A stretch of 64,000 bases of DNA, from NCBI GenBank assembly GCA_027943335.1, contig BSBK01000970.1, positions 1,773,001-1,837,000 on the forward strand, read 5' to 3'. Source of the stretch: Chamaecyparis obtusa (Eukaryota > Streptophyta > Pinopsida > Cupressales > Cupressaceae). Shown piece after piece: positions 1-10,534 of the stretch. Within the stretch, counting starts at the first letter, position 1; every line of letters starts with the position of its first letter. Below the pieces are notes generated by a model that saw only the letters and a program-made list of their open reading frames with translations, searched no databases and was not told where the DNA came from. A program made the position numbers and the translations under genes.

Positions 1-907
1 AACTGCAATGTCCTTTCACTTACATATAAGTATAAGGTATAAAATCAAACACGAAGGACACACACAGCCCGTTTTAAACTGGAAAAAATATTATACTTTG
101 ATATATTATATTTTTTCATTGGCAAAGGAATGAATTTTTGAACTGAGCCCGTGAATTCCGAATTATTGAGTAAATATATTTATATGCGATTCTGGAGTCA
201 AACTGCATTGGATAGATCATCTGTAAGGAGTGTCTCTAGTGCAATTTTATTTCCGGCATAATCTGTAAGCGTATCTATTTTATTTATGTGCATTAGAGTT
301 TTCAATTATTATTCAGTTGTGTCTTTTATAAATATTTTAATATTCGGATAAGTGGACTGGATCATTATTGCATTTTAAACTTGATAAACATAGATATTGT
401 GAAATATTTAATTGTTTCCATATTTATGTCTAGTTTGTCTCTCCATCACAGGAGTTAAAGTGCATCCTCAATTAATTTAAAATTGCATTCATATAATTGA
501 TCTGTCGCATCTGGATTATTAATCTTTTTATAGTTTTAACTGCATAAATTTTATAAAGTTGTAAGTAATAAGCTTATAATATTGACTCTGTTTGCCCATT
601 TAATTAGGCACTGGTCTTTATATTACCCTTAATTCATAATTTATATGTTGGCAATTATTTTATATCCTGCCTTTGAAGAAATATTATATTCATTTATCTT
701 TGAAGTTTACAATTACTTTTTTACTCTAAATTATTCATATATTCATATAATAATTTATCATTGTTTGCAATACAGAATTCACAAGTTTGAAGCATTATTT
801 TATATAGTTATCTTTGAAGTCGCACGAATTGGTGTCATTTTAGCGATTTCAATATCATTGTGCAAAATTGAAAGTCTCTTGTCATCTTGCCATTTAGGAT
901 TCTTTCA
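1..907. other. AT-rich stretch without a gene
   Basis: No convincing coding sequence, RNA gene or element boundary was found here. The 97-codon open frame at 645-938 is rich in Ile, Tyr, Phe and Leu, as expected from chance translation of AT-rich DNA. The stretch may be decayed LTR or intergenic sequence, but I could not pair it with another copy in the window. Confidence 0.5.
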
Positions 908-1135
908 TTACATTAATATTTTAACCATTCTGCTATAAGCATCCTGGGCTTGAGTGTTTTGTTCAGGATCAGGTGCACCCGCCTTGGCCTTGCAGATCCA
1001 GAAGTGCAGGGAACTCGGATTATACCGTTCAGTTCCGTCAAGTTGGCCATAGCCGGTTGGATATCCCAGCATCGAGTTGGCAAGACTCGTAGGATTCCAA
1101 TCTGCGGTTTTGGGAACCAACACCAGGAACATGAA
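908..1135 (-). other. GC-richer patch of unknown origin fused to the copia RT
   Basis: The copia RT reading stops matching the family abruptly near 1135. The adjoining roughly 190 bases (about 945-1135) are clearly richer in G+C than the DNA on either side. The minus strand is open for about 70 codons to a TAA at 908-910, with a varied amino-acid composition (for example ADWNPTSLANSMLGYPTGYG). I do not recognise the peptide. It could be a captured host exon, the flank of a deletion, or an unrelated repeat; the open frame may be chance. Confidence 0.3.
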
Positions 1136-1439
1136 AGAAACCTTTTGCAACAAGTCTAGCCTTATACTTATCCACATTTCCATCCGCTGCAAACTTGGTC
1201 CGATAGATCCACTTACATCGAACCAACTTCTTTCCCTTAGGAAGAGGAACTAAGTCCCAAGTGTTATTCTTCATCAAAGAGTTATACCAATCCTCCATAG
1301 CTTTGTCCCACTCAGGAACCCCTGAAGCTTCCTTAAATGTTTGTGGATCTGAAGCAATTACAATATAAGCATGTGGAAATGATTTATGTTGTGACCTTGT
1401 CCTCCTAGTGTCTGAAGGATTCTCCACAAGTGAACCCAT
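1136..1439 (-). pseudogene. copia reverse transcriptase, N-terminal fragment
   Basis: The peptide contains the start of the RVT_2 domain: W-DKAMEDWYNSLMKNNTWDLV, LPKGKKLVRCKWIY, and RTKFAADGNVDKYKARLVAKG. In intact copia elements this is followed by the fingers and palm with the YVDD active site. Here the match ends after VAKGF and an unrelated GC-richer sequence takes over. The upstream linker (MGSLVENPSDTRRTRSQHKS) is in this frame, one shift away from the integrase C-terminal frame. Confidence 0.85.
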
Positions 1440-1503
1440 TGAATCAAGTGTTTGTTGTGCCGAACGAGGTCTAGTGGAAGAAGAAGATGAAGAAGGAATG
1501 TCC

Positions 1504-2692
1504 TCAACTGTTTCTAACCCTACGAAGGTGGAAACCTGCGAGTCGAGGTTGAAGGAGTTTCATCTTCCAAGTCACTATCATCACTATCACTTTCCAAAAT
1601 GGAGGAAGGAGGAGTTGAAGAAGCCAAACTAGGACAATTCTCTTCAAAGTGAACACTTCTCTCAAAGAAAATCTCATGTGTCTCAAGATCCATAAGCTTG
1701 TATGCCTTAAGAGTCTCAGGATAACCAACAAATATGCAAGGCCTACTTTGTGGTTCCAATGCCCTACGCTTCTATGGAGGTATTTGTGCCCAAGCTGGAC
1801 AACTTAAGGGTTCTATTCTTCCTTTCTGCAACACCATTTTGTTGTGGAGTATAGGCAACTGAATGTTGAAGATCAATACCCTAAAGTGTGCAAAAGTCCA
1901 TAAGCCTTGAGTTCACATATTCCCTTATTCCCTTCCATTGTCTGTTCGAAGAATCTTGATAGCTTTCCTTGACTGCTTCTCAACATGAGCCTTGACAGTG
2001 AGAAATTTATCAAACACTTCACTCTTGTGACCAAGAAAGTAGACCCAAGTGTAGCGTGAAAAGTCATCAATGAAGGTGAGTACATAACGAGAATTGCCAA
2101 ATGATGGCACTAGAAATGGGCCCATTACATCACTATGAACCAACTCAAGAACAAATGTTGCTCTCCATTGTCTGTTGTGGAGTATAGGCAACTGAATGTT
2201 GAAGATCAATACCCTAAAGTGTGCAAAAGTCTATAAGCCTTTAGTTCACATATTCCCTTATTCCCTTCCATTGTTTGTTCAAAGAATCTTGATAGCTTTC
2301 CCTGACTGCTTCTCAACATGAGCCTTGAAGGTGAGAAATTTATCAAACACTTCACTCTTGTGACCAAGAAAGTAGACCCAAGTGTAGCGTGAAAAGTAAT
2401 CAATGAAGGTGAGTACATAACGAGAATTGCCAAATGATGGCACTAGAAATGGGCCCATTACATCACTATGAACCAACTCAAGAACAAATGTTGCTCTCCA
2501 AGACTTCCCCTTGTCAAACTTCTCTTCGGGATGCTTGCCCACTTCACAACCTAAACATACACCCTCTGAATACTTGACTTGAGGTAGACCTTTGACCATA
2601 TCCTTGTTGCTAAGTTGTTGAAGATAGCGATAGTTGAGATGTCCAAATCGTTCATGCCAAAGTTTACTTTGTGGATTTGAGAGAGTCAACAA
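1504..2692 (-). pseudogene. copia integrase, frameshifted and internally duplicated
   Basis: It begins with GAG-pre-integrase (LWHERFGHLNYRYLQQL, then a CLGCEVGKH zinc-binding end). The core follows, with the first catalytic Asp in ELVHSDVMGP, FIDYFSRYTWVYFL, and a second catalytic Asp in ILRTDNGRE. The segment from HSDVMGP to RTDNGRE occurs twice because of a 333-bp tandem duplication. After RTDNGRE a few extra bases shift the frame; the family motif HSVAYTPQQNGVAERKNRT follows near 1800-1860 in another frame. The C-terminal part at 1520-1759 (CIFVGYPETLKAYKLMDLET) is again open and ends in an acidic Ser-rich linker. It cannot encode a working integrase. Confidence 0.8.
1841..2506. repeat. 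333-bp tandem duplication inside copia integrase
   Basis: The stretch starting GTTGTGGAGTATAGGCAACT at 1841 recurs at 2174, an offset of 333 bases. The copies run 1841-2173 and 2174-about 2506 with only scattered differences. The unit is a multiple of three, so it would add 111 codons without changing phase. Related short sequences (ATTGTCTGTT and ATTTTGTTGT) lie at the joint, suggesting slippage or unequal recombination. Confidence 0.85.
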
Positions 2693-4035
2693 GGCATTGA
2701 AGGAGACTTGGGCATAAAATGAGAAAAGGAATAAAGTCTTGTGCTGTGATTAGATTTTCCTATTGCCACCATAGAATCATCCTTAAGATTTTTCACTACA
2801 ACTGAATCAGGAAGGAACTCAACTTTATTTCCACCTCCATAGTGAGTGATTTGGTAAATTGAAAGGAGGTTGGTGCTAAGGTTTGGAACATAAAGAACAT
2901 CTTTGAAAGCTCCATTTTGCATTTCAACTTCCCCTTTCCCTTTCCCTTCAACTTCCACTTGTGTATCATCTCCTACATAGATGAGAGGTACCTTAGATGG
3001 TTTCAAAGAAGAAAATTGCTCCTTTGAAGCACCCATATGATGTGAGGCACCTGAATCAAAAATCCATTCCTCTAAATTAGTTGTACTTGTCACCAATGCT
3101 TGCCCTTTACCCTTTGAAGTGGAAGGTGATGACTCCTTTCCCTTGTAGGCACTTGGCAAATCAATATGATGCTTCTTGATTATGTTTGTCAACTCATCAA
3201 TTTGTTTCTTGTGGCATTCATGCTCATTATGATTTGGCTTCTTGCAATATGCACAAATTTTCTTCTCCTTAGAATTGTTCCCCTTGTTGTTGGAAGAAGA
3301 CTTGCCTTGTTGTGAGGAGGAAGATTGTTGTGTGTCTGATCGTGATTTGGCCTTCCACTGCTTTTGCTTCTTGGTGGAACCTTTACCACCTTGATTCCTT
3401 TGATTCCCATCATTAGCCACCAATGCCTTAGACTTTGAAGACTTGAGAATCCCCATACTCATCAAATTTTCTTGTTCTAAGACCAACATTTTTGCAAATG
3501 ACTCAAATGAAGGCTTAGTGAAGGCACTTCCCATGGTCAACTTGTGAGTATTGTAACTTGAAACAAAAGCTGCATAATGAGGAAAAAATTTCAACAAATG
3601 ATTAATCAACTTCGCATCCTTCATGGGATTACCACAATCCTCAAGTTGTGCTCTATAATCATTGACTTTGTTGAGATAATCTTGTATGGTATCAAAATTC
3701 CTAGGATCCAATTTGAACAGATCAACTTCAATTGAGAATCCCATTTCTTCATCCACTTTACCATATAAATCTGCAAGTTTATCCCAAGCTTCCTTTGCAT
3801 TGTCCATGGTTTTGATGTGATATAAGAAATCTTTATGAACATGTGTTCTCAAGAGACCGACAGCCCTAGAATTTTTGGTAAGCCATTTGTCTCTGGTAGG
3901 ATTAGTATCATCAGGTTTTTTTATTTTACCATCTACATAATTATTCAAACCATTTACCATTAACAAGCTCCACACATTATCTTTCCATGTAGCATAGTTA
4001 TGTGGAGTTAATAGCAGACATGCATTAGAACCCAT
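2686..4035 (-). pseudogene. copia gag-protease part of the polyprotein
   Basis: I chose the ATG at 4033-4035 (MGSNACLL). The open frame extends 17 codons further upstream, but those codons read as leader. About 450 residues are uninterrupted: a UBN2-like gag region (TWKDNVWSLL to LEQENLMSMG), a basic Ser/Gln-rich linker, a CX2CX4HX4C zinc knuckle (CAYCKKPNHNEHEC, about residue 260), and the protease catalytic motif DSGASHHM (about residue 330) followed by VLYVPNLSTNLLS. The frame ends at 2686 after SPSMPC. The next domain continues one base out of phase, so a frameshift separates it from integrase. In an active element this would build the virus-like particle and process the polyprotein. Confidence 0.85.
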
Positions 4036-4171
4036 GATGCAAACAAAAAAGAGCACAAGAGAGAGAGACACCAACACACAAGACACCCCCCCAATTCACT
4101 CAATCGAAGAACCCCCCTCCCCCAAATGATGATTTTGGCACTTTATATATAGTACGTGTACAATTGCCACT
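4036..4171 (-). other. Leader between copia gag and the LINE insertion
   Basis: On the minus strand this short stretch has several long G runs (C runs on plus at about 4086-4092, 4113-4118 and 4120-4124), which could fold as a G-quadruplex in the leader RNA. No primer-binding site is found here, so the true 5' end of the copia element lies elsewhere or is lost. Confidence 0.4.
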
Positions 4172-5494
4172 GGCTAATTTTTTTATTTTATTTTTTGATC
4201 GATAAAAGGCCGAGGCCAAAAATTTTATTAATCATATAATAGATGATACAAAAAACCCCGCTCAGTGCAGGCGCTGGTAGGAAAGAGTGGGGCTGAGAAA
4301 ACCTCCAGCCTTGCCTGGGACCATAGTCCGGATTCTTATACATAATAATTCAAGAGGGCATACCCTCACATACATTTTCTTTGAAGCGCATATATTACAA
4401 ATTTCATAATAAGTGACTCGTTGTGCTTATTTGGAATAAATCTCTAATTGTTATATGCATGTCCATCTGATGAAGTTGGAGTGTCTTCCTTCTAGTTTCT
4501 ACGGTTTTGTTTTTGCTCGGATTCCGATCTTGATTGCTATAGAATGGAATAGTGTGGCGGATGAGAGGGCCACTCACTCAAGTACTATCCCGCACAATCG
4601 ACTTTTCTATAGATGGCTATTGATTCTTCTTTACCTGAAAGAACTTGATTTCTGGCTAAGATCCTTGCTAGAGACTCTAGGGATTTATACAGTTAGAATA
4701 CTTATCCAAATGTAACCCTTTCTTAAAAAAGTTCGAGCAGGAGAAGCTTACTGATTTTATTCCAACCTATCATAATCATACTGGAGACCTATCTTAGTCT
4801 ATTCCTAGGTTAGATCCTATACGAAGCACTTCAGCCTTTATATAACATTATATGCCAGAAAAGAAAAAACTTCTACTGATCACATTTTCTGACATTCATA
4901 AATTATCTAAACAAAACCTGATATTAAACCTACTAATTGAAGTTAAGTTATCCGCCTAAGTCATCCATCTTGGCTGCATTAGCAACTTTTACTTATAGCC
5001 AGACCGATTGGGGTCTCTGCTTTATATTTGATAAGTCTCACCTGCAAACAGAACCATTCTATGATCCAAAAATTATAAGATCTTTTTAATCATACAGAAA
5101 GTTTTCATATTCCAGATGAATAATCAATCTCTATAAAACAGAAAAGAAGAAAACCTGAACGTCAGAGGAAAAAAGAGAAAAATCTAGCCTAGGAGCCATC
5201 ATGTTTGACTAAATCTTAAAGATGTCCGGAGGCAAGAAGAGAATCTAAAACCAATACCCTAATATCGTGTGGATTGCAAATGGGCTTATTCACGTGACAT
5301 AATTTATCGTGAATCATGAATTTTAATCATTAAGGATTTCTTATCTGTCAAATAAGTATATATATTGAGTACTGATGTGGGAAGGGCACACAGATGGATA
5401 GTGAAGTTTGTGAGAATACTCTTGCCGAGCATAATAGCTATAACATAAATCTACTAAGGGATTGTAGGACTTAACTTTGCAAGTGGATTAGCTA
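4172..5494 (-). other. Probable LINE 3' untranslated region
   Basis: No conserved domain was found downstream of the RNase H stop on the minus strand. The stretch ends at the T-rich run followed by ATCGATAAAAGGCCGAGGCC (plus strand), which resembles plant L1 3' termini. At about 1.3 kb it is long for a 3' UTR, so an older insertion inside it is possible. The 86-codon plus-strand frame at 4455-4715 has no recognisable domain. Confidence 0.45.
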
Positions 5495-6118
5495 TTACAC
5501 CTTGCTGACCATATTCTCACCATCAGCACCTCTGTTAGCAAGTAAATCAGCTTCTTTGTTTCCTTCTCTATAGATATGATTGACTTCGTAGTTGGGGAAA
5601 GTGCTGAGGAGTTCTAATATATCTTCTAATTTTGAATTCAGCTTCCAGTTAGGGGTTTTTTTGGTTCTAATAGCATTAACAATAATTTGCAAGTCCCCTT
5701 CTATTTCTAATTTTGAGATGCCTAGTTGCTTACATATTTTTAATCCTTCTAGGACTGCTTTACATTCTGCCATATTGTTTGTCGTACGTTTAATAGATTT
5801 TGCATATTTAATAATGGTTTCCCCTTTCCAATCCTGAATAATACCTCCAATCCCTGCTATTCCCCGATTTCCTCGTGAGGCACCATCGAAGTTGAGTTTA
5901 AACCAACCAAACTTAGGACAGGACCATTTACATATGCGTCTTTCGGCTTTAGTTTTGTTACCTCCTTTACCATATAATGGTGGGATTGCCAAATTTGGCC
6001 AATGTTTCCTAATACTACTATCCCATGATGTAAAGGAATTTTCTAAGCTCATGAGGTTACGTAGTCTACTGTTGATTACTTCTATAATCGAAGATTCTAT
6101 CTTGTTAATTAATGTCCT
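5495..6118 (-). pseudogene. LINE-encoded RNase H
   Basis: It is in the same phase as RT and zf-RVT, after the TGA at 6119. The acidic catalytic residues of a ribonuclease H fold are visible: Asp in KLNFDGASRGN, Glu in NNMAECKAVLEGL, Asp in LEIEGDLQIIVNAI, and Asp in EGNKEADLLANRGA, all in the expected order and spacing. Some plant L1 lineages carry such a C-terminal RNase H, thought to have been acquired secondarily. The frame ends at 5495 with no further damage, so this is the best-preserved domain of the LINE. It would degrade RNA in the RNA-DNA hybrid. Confidence 0.88.
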
Positions 6119-6940
6119 TCATTCTTGTTTTTGATTGGTAAAGATTCTCCTGTTACGTTCTTTCCATATTTCCCATATTAAGATAGAAGGAGAAATTGTC
6201 CAAATATCGTTATATAGGCTATTCTTATTAAGCATGGGCCATTCTTCAAGAAAATCCACTATGTCTAATGGCATAGCAGAACTCCAATTTAAACATTTCC
6301 TAAGCCAATTCCAACAATTTTGGGCAAACGGACATTCTAGGAATAAATGATTAACATTTTCTTCTTGGTTTTCGCATAAAGGACATCGAGAGGGTCCTTC
6401 AAAGCCAAGTTTCCTAAATCTTTCTGCAGTAAGGATTTTCTTTTGAAGGGTTGCCCAAAGGAACATCCCAGCTTTAGGAAGACAAGCCTTACTCCAACAA
6501 AGAGTAACAGGGATGTCTAAGGATTCCAGATTTTGTTCCTTAATGATTAATTGATATCCATTCTTAACTTTATATTTCCCATCATTTGAACCAGTCCATA
6601 TTAGTTTATCATCCCTGTCTTTGCATGAAATACTCCTTTCGCTAAGGATGTCTTTTAATTTTTTCTTTTCTAGCTGGTCAATCAAGATTTCATCCAATGA
6701 TTTCCAAGTAATATCATCTTCAACAGATAAGTAATCTTTTACTAAACTGCCCCATAGGGCTTTACAGGAATCTATAGTGCTTTGTGAAAGGCCTAGCTGG
6801 TTCATAGGGATGTAGCCTCCCCATGAGTCTTCCCAAAAGAGGGCTTTATCACCTTTTCCTATATCCCACGTAAGACTATTGTTGATAATATCCCTAGTGT
6901 TAATAATAAAATTCCAAATACGGGAGCCATTAACATGACT
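6119..6940 (-). pseudogene. LINE connector and zf-RVT domain
   Basis: This continues the RT frame after the TGA at 6941. Landmarks are NGSRIWNFI, ALFWEDSWGG, then the zf-RVT module FLWATLQKKILTAERF followed by CPLCENQEENVNHLFLECPF (Cys-x2-Cys, His, Cys) and NCWNWL. It ends at a TGA (6119-6121) that separates it from RNase H. zf-RVT is a putative zinc-binding region downstream of RT in plant L1 polyproteins. Both stops dividing the polyprotein are TGA, consistent with CGA to TGA decay at methylated CpG. Confidence 0.85.
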
Positions 6941-8308
6941 TCAAGATCTAAAGATATTTATTGGGTCGGCACCAAGTACATATTTATTTAACAGAATTGT
7001 GGCCCATTTACTGTTAGGTTCTTGAGTGAGTCTCCATATTATTTTGGCTCCGAGTGCTTTGTTCTGCCATAATAAATTTTTAACACCTAAACCTCCTAGA
7101 GAGGTTGGTTTACATATGTTATCCCATCTTATTAGGGCTAATTTCTTATCTTCTAAAGATCCTTGCCAATAAAATTCTCTAAAATGTTTGTCTAAGCTAG
7201 TTTTGACGTTAATAGGGAGTAGAAGAATAGACATTTGATAGGTAGGTACAGCTGATAGTACTAATTTAATCATAGTGGACCTCCCAGCCTTAGTGAGCCA
7301 TTTTCCTTTCCAACTTTCTTTTTTATTTTGAACTTTCGTAATTATCTGCTTCCATAATTTGGAACTATGATCACCTTTGTCCAATGGAATACCTAAATAT
7401 TTACAGGGAAAATTTCCAACTTTGAAGCCTAAGATATTGCAGATTTGACTAGTTTTAGGTGCGGGAGTATTAACAAAGAAAACTTCTGATTTGCTGGGAT
7501 TAACCTTTTGCCCAAATGCTTTCATATATACTGCTAAGATATCTTTGAAGGCCTTAGCTTCCTTTTTATTACATGCTCCTGGAAAAATGGTGTCGTCAAC
7601 GAATTGTTGATGTGTTATATTAGGCACATTTTCAGCAACTTTTACCCCTATAATTTTTCCTTCTTGATGTGCCTTTGTGATTTCTCTACCTAGTGCTTTT
7701 GCCATGATAACATTAAGAAATGAGGATAGGGGGTCTCCTTGTCTAATACCTCGAGATATCTCAAAGAAACCCTGTGGGGATCCATTAATAAGGAGAGATA
7801 TTTTTGGTGTGGAGATACAACTATATATTAGGTTAATCCATTGTTTGGAGAATCCGAATGCTTCTAGACACTTACATAGGAACCTCCAATCTACCTTGTC
7901 ATAAGCTTTTTGTATATCTGCTTTAATAATCATACATGGTTCCTTATTATATTGAGTTGTATGTAGAATTTCTTGAGCTATTATTATCCCATCCAGAATT
8001 GATGGTTTGGGAACAAAACCAATCTGCTCTTCAGAGATGATCGAGGGAAGGAAGGTTTTGAGCCTATTGGCTAGGCATTTGGACAGGATTTTATAAATAG
8101 TATTACATAGAGAGATAGGGCGATAATCTCCTGGCTCTATACAACTGTTCTTCTTAGGAATGAGTGTAAAAAAGGTATTATTGATTTCGGATAACAGTGT
8201 ACCAGCATTCCTGGTTGCCTCTACAGCTTGCCAAATGTCTTGACCTAGGAAATGCCAACATTTTTTATAGAAACCTGCTTGAAAACCATCAGGGCCAGGT
8301 GAAATTTA
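6941..8308 (-). pseudogene. LINE reverse transcriptase
   Basis: The frame is open from the truncation at 8308 to a TGA at 6941-6943, about 455 codons. Conserved blocks are PGPDGFQAGFYKK, FFTLIPKK, DYRPISLCNTIYKILSK, QIGFVPKPSILDG, KADIQKAYDKVDWRFL, GIRQGDPLSSFL, and the active site FVDD in HQQFVDDTIF. After that come the thumb motif CKYLGIPLD and KLALIRWDNICKP. These are the RT motifs of L1-clade non-LTR elements; the family's usual FADD is FVDD here. The protein would prime reverse transcription on nicked target DNA. The start is lost, so no initiator can be assigned. Confidence 0.9.
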
Positions 8309-9211
8309 CAACTACCTTTATGAGGCCAAATCAGACTAAAATCAATGTTGCTCAAAATCATAACAAATCCAAAGCATTACAATGATCATTCAAGGCCAAA
8401 AAAGAGCTATTTCTGAAAGTGATATTTTTGCCCAAATAAGGCTACAATCTGATAGCAAATCCAGAAAAAGTACTCGAAAAGCATGGCCGACTAAGTTGGC
8501 GAACGCATGGCGGAGCCAAGCCAAGTTGGCGGAGCTTGGAGCCGACTCGCCGAGCTCAAACTACGGCTCGCCAAGTTAAGGCTTCGGGGTCAGGCTGGGG
8601 TGATGTGGGGTTTTTAATCCCACATTCACCCAGGGGATGGAGAATGATTGTTTAAATAATGCAGCCCGCAGAGTAGTTAGCGGTGAAGACACCGCCCTCC
8701 TTGCTTGCCGAGTTGTGTATCGATCTGATCAAGCCCGTACTAAATATGTGCCCTGTGTGGGACAAGGTCAAGAGTTGAGAGCCAGATTTCTGTCAGTCTA
8801 ATCTGTACGGAGAGTTAGACCTGCAAGCTGATCTGACAACAAGAAGCCTAATAGGTTTTTTTGCAAAAAAAAAAAAATTTGAAAATAGGAAAAAAGCAAA
8901 TCCGATAAATAATTGACGGAAATGGAAACAATAATCAGATTTGAAATGCAAATTGGCCAAAAATATTACCCAACTGCAGATTGGGCCTTAGAGGTCCAAT
9001 TTGCAAAAAAGATTTGCCTCAAATTTGACTTTTGCCCAAGATAGGCAAATTTATAGTCAAAATTCACCAAAATGGCCACCCAGATGCAATGTTGAGGTCC
9101 GATCTTGCTCAAAATGCTCCCACAAAGTGTTGATCCCAGATTTGGTTCGTGGCCCTCCAAAAGTTGAAGCAACAATGGCTCTCCAACGGCTATGCAATGA
9201 AGGCTCCTATG
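8309..9211 (-). other. Leader-like region next to the minus-strand primer site
   Basis: This lies between the LINE truncation point and the primer-binding site at 9212-9223 and would be the 5' leader of a minus-strand LTR element. It contains a GC-rich patch (8485-8580) with repeated GCCAAGTTGGCGG-like words, a hairpin-forming GATGTGGG...CCCACATT at 8601-8627, and an A-run near 8865-8878. No coding domain is evident; the short minus ORF at 8966-9175 is unrecognised. Confidence 0.4.
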
Positions 9212-9223
9212 GCTCTGATACCA
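9212..9223 (-). promoter_or_regulatory. Primer-binding site, tRNA-Met type
   Basis: The minus strand reads TGGTATCAGAGC, the standard complement of the 3' end of initiator tRNA-Met used by many plant LTR retrotransposons. It directly abuts an LTR that ends in TTACA at 9224. It primes minus-strand DNA synthesis. Confidence 0.85.
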
Positions 9224-9676
9224 TGTAAGAATTTGCCTAAGGCAATGAATGTAATGCCAAGATCTAGAAGCTCAATAGATAGTACAAATAAGAGAGACAA
9301 GATGATATGATCAAATGAATAACTCAATAATAACCAAATGATAATGGATACATACAATGTAGATGTGCCTGAATATATAGGCAATGTATGATAACTAGGA
9401 GATATGCAAGTGATAACCTATCAATCACACTAATTGTAATGACATGTCCACCAAAGGTGAATCATCCTCCATTGTACATCAAAGTATGTGCAACATAGAG
9501 CACTAAAGGTGGATTTCACACATAAAGAGGTATGAGATGACAATTATCACCACCTAAGGTGGAATTCTCCTACACCATGTACTAAAATGAGATGCAAACT
9601 CCTAGTTGTCTCAATGACAACTAATATGCAAATGCATTATCCTAAGTAAAGTGTAATTAGTGAGTACTTAATTACA
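9224..9676 (-). repeat. 5' LTR of a minus-strand LTR retrotransposon
   Basis: On the minus strand this 453-bp stretch starts TGTAATTAAG at 9676 and ends AATTCTTACA at 9224, with short inverted ends TGTAA/TTACA and a primer site immediately after. It has the size and terminal structure of a copia LTR. The partner LTR is not in the window. It may belong to the copia polyprotein at 1136-4035. The other flank has been replaced by a truncated LTR at 9702. Confidence 0.7.
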
Positions 9677-9701
9677 CCAACAAATACTATAAAAAAAATT
9701 T

Positions 9702-10488
9702 GATCACTATCCCAATCAAACATAAACCAATGATAATAATCAGTTATCAAAATAAAACAGTGTGATGTCGAGGATTAATTATTCATTATCAAATGACATG
9801 TCTATTCTCTATAAGATGCAACCATTTGGTGTCTAGGATATTTAATGAGGATTGAAATCATTCCTTTGGGCATTGGAGAATAAGAGATTATAAATATATT
9901 TGATATTGATCACAAGAAAAAGATCAAAAAGAAATAGAAAATATACAATTGCTGGTAAGTATCGTATAACAACAAATAGGTTTGTTGTGACTTACTTATG
10001 TATCATCACTAATTTATAGAATATTATATATGAATGTTGTCAGGAATAAAGGGACAAATATACAGTCTACTGGGCATAGTATGTGTGTGTGTGTATTCTC
10101 CTAATTATTCATAATTCATATCAAGTTAGTTTATTCATAGCCTATTCCTCAATCACTCACTATAGCCCCTAAAGAGGATAGGTTGGTGTTGTTTATGGAG
10201 AGGTGGAGTAAAACCTCACAAGAGGATAATCTCAAGATAGGATAAGGACAGGATCCCAAAGCCTTGAGGGGGCCTACTTGTATATTAGTGTCGAACACCC
10301 TACAACAAGTAGATCCCCATCCTCCTAAGGGTTGGGTTCAAGAAAGAATTAAGGAAATGGGCTTAAATATGTTAACTACCAAATGTAATATGAATTATTC
10401 AATGTTTCCTTAAATTGAATTGATTTGGATGCATAGTAATCCATGTTAAACATTGGAAATTGACAGCCTCCTAGTAGGAGACATTACA
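9702..10488 (+). repeat. 5' LTR, truncated at its start
   Basis: This aligns with 12975-13849 of the 3' LTR and shares ACTATCCCAATCAA, GGCATTGGAGAATAAGAGAT-like text and the end CATTGGAAATTGACAGCCTC. It ends ACATTACA directly before the primer site. About 626 bp present in the 3' LTR are absent here. The junction falls next to the minus-strand LTR at 9224-9676, so a later insertion or deletion removed the start. Confidence 0.88.
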
Positions 10489-10490
10489 AT

Positions 10491-10502
10491 TGGTATCAGA
10501 GC
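10491..10502 (+). promoter_or_regulatory. Primer-binding site, tRNA-Met type
   Basis: TGGTATCAGAGC lies two bases after the 5' LTR end, the normal spacing. It marks the start of the interior of the gag-only element. Confidence 0.92.
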
Positions 10503-10534
10503 TTTAATCCTGCCATCTTGTGAAGGATAAGTTA

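Larger units (their letters stand above)
1136..4035 (-). mobile_element. Truncated Ty1/copia LTR retrotransposon
   Basis: Reading leftwards, the domain order is UBN2-type gag, CCHC zinc knuckle, aspartic protease, GAG-pre-integrase, integrase core, integrase C-terminal region, and the first part of RVT_2 reverse transcriptase. Protease before integrase before RT is diagnostic of Ty1/copia. The element stops inside RT at about 1135, so the RT active site, RNase H and the 3' LTR are missing. Frameshifts and a 333-bp tandem duplication make it non-functional. An LTR with tRNA-Met primer site on the same strand at 9212-9676 may be its 5' LTR, separated from it by the LINE at 4172-8308. Confidence 0.85.
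4172..8308 (-). mobile_element. L1-type LINE with RNase H domain, 5'-truncated
   Basis: One minus-strand reading frame runs from 8308 to 5495 and is broken only by two TGA codons. It contains RT, zf-RVT and RNase H in the usual order for plant L1 elements that carry an RNase H. The 5' end is missing: ORF1, endonuclease and the first part of RT are absent, a normal result of incomplete reverse transcription. On the minus strand the 3' end reads ATTAATAAAATTTTTGGCCT, a short CCTTTTATCGATC tail and an A-rich run (T-rich on plus at 4169-4196). This matches the style of the 3' end of the LINE at 18727-26905. No clear target-site duplication was seen. Confidence 0.75.

Noticed and set aside
950..1159. 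Plus-strand ORF in the GC-richer patch
   Set aside because: Equal length open frames occur on both strands of this short GC-richer patch; it overlaps the copia RT on the other strand, so it has no independent support.
1873..2433. Two similar 75-codon minus-strand ORFs at 1873-2100 and 2206-2433
   Set aside because: They are an alternative frame of the duplicated integrase segment, not separate genes.
4455..4715. 86-codon plus-strand ORF
   Set aside because: No recognisable domain, opposite strand to the LINE 3' region, and no supporting context.
10441..10502. A tRNA gene suggested by the TGGTATCAGAGC text
   Set aside because: The 12-base match is a primer-binding site next to an LTR; no cloverleaf can be formed around it.
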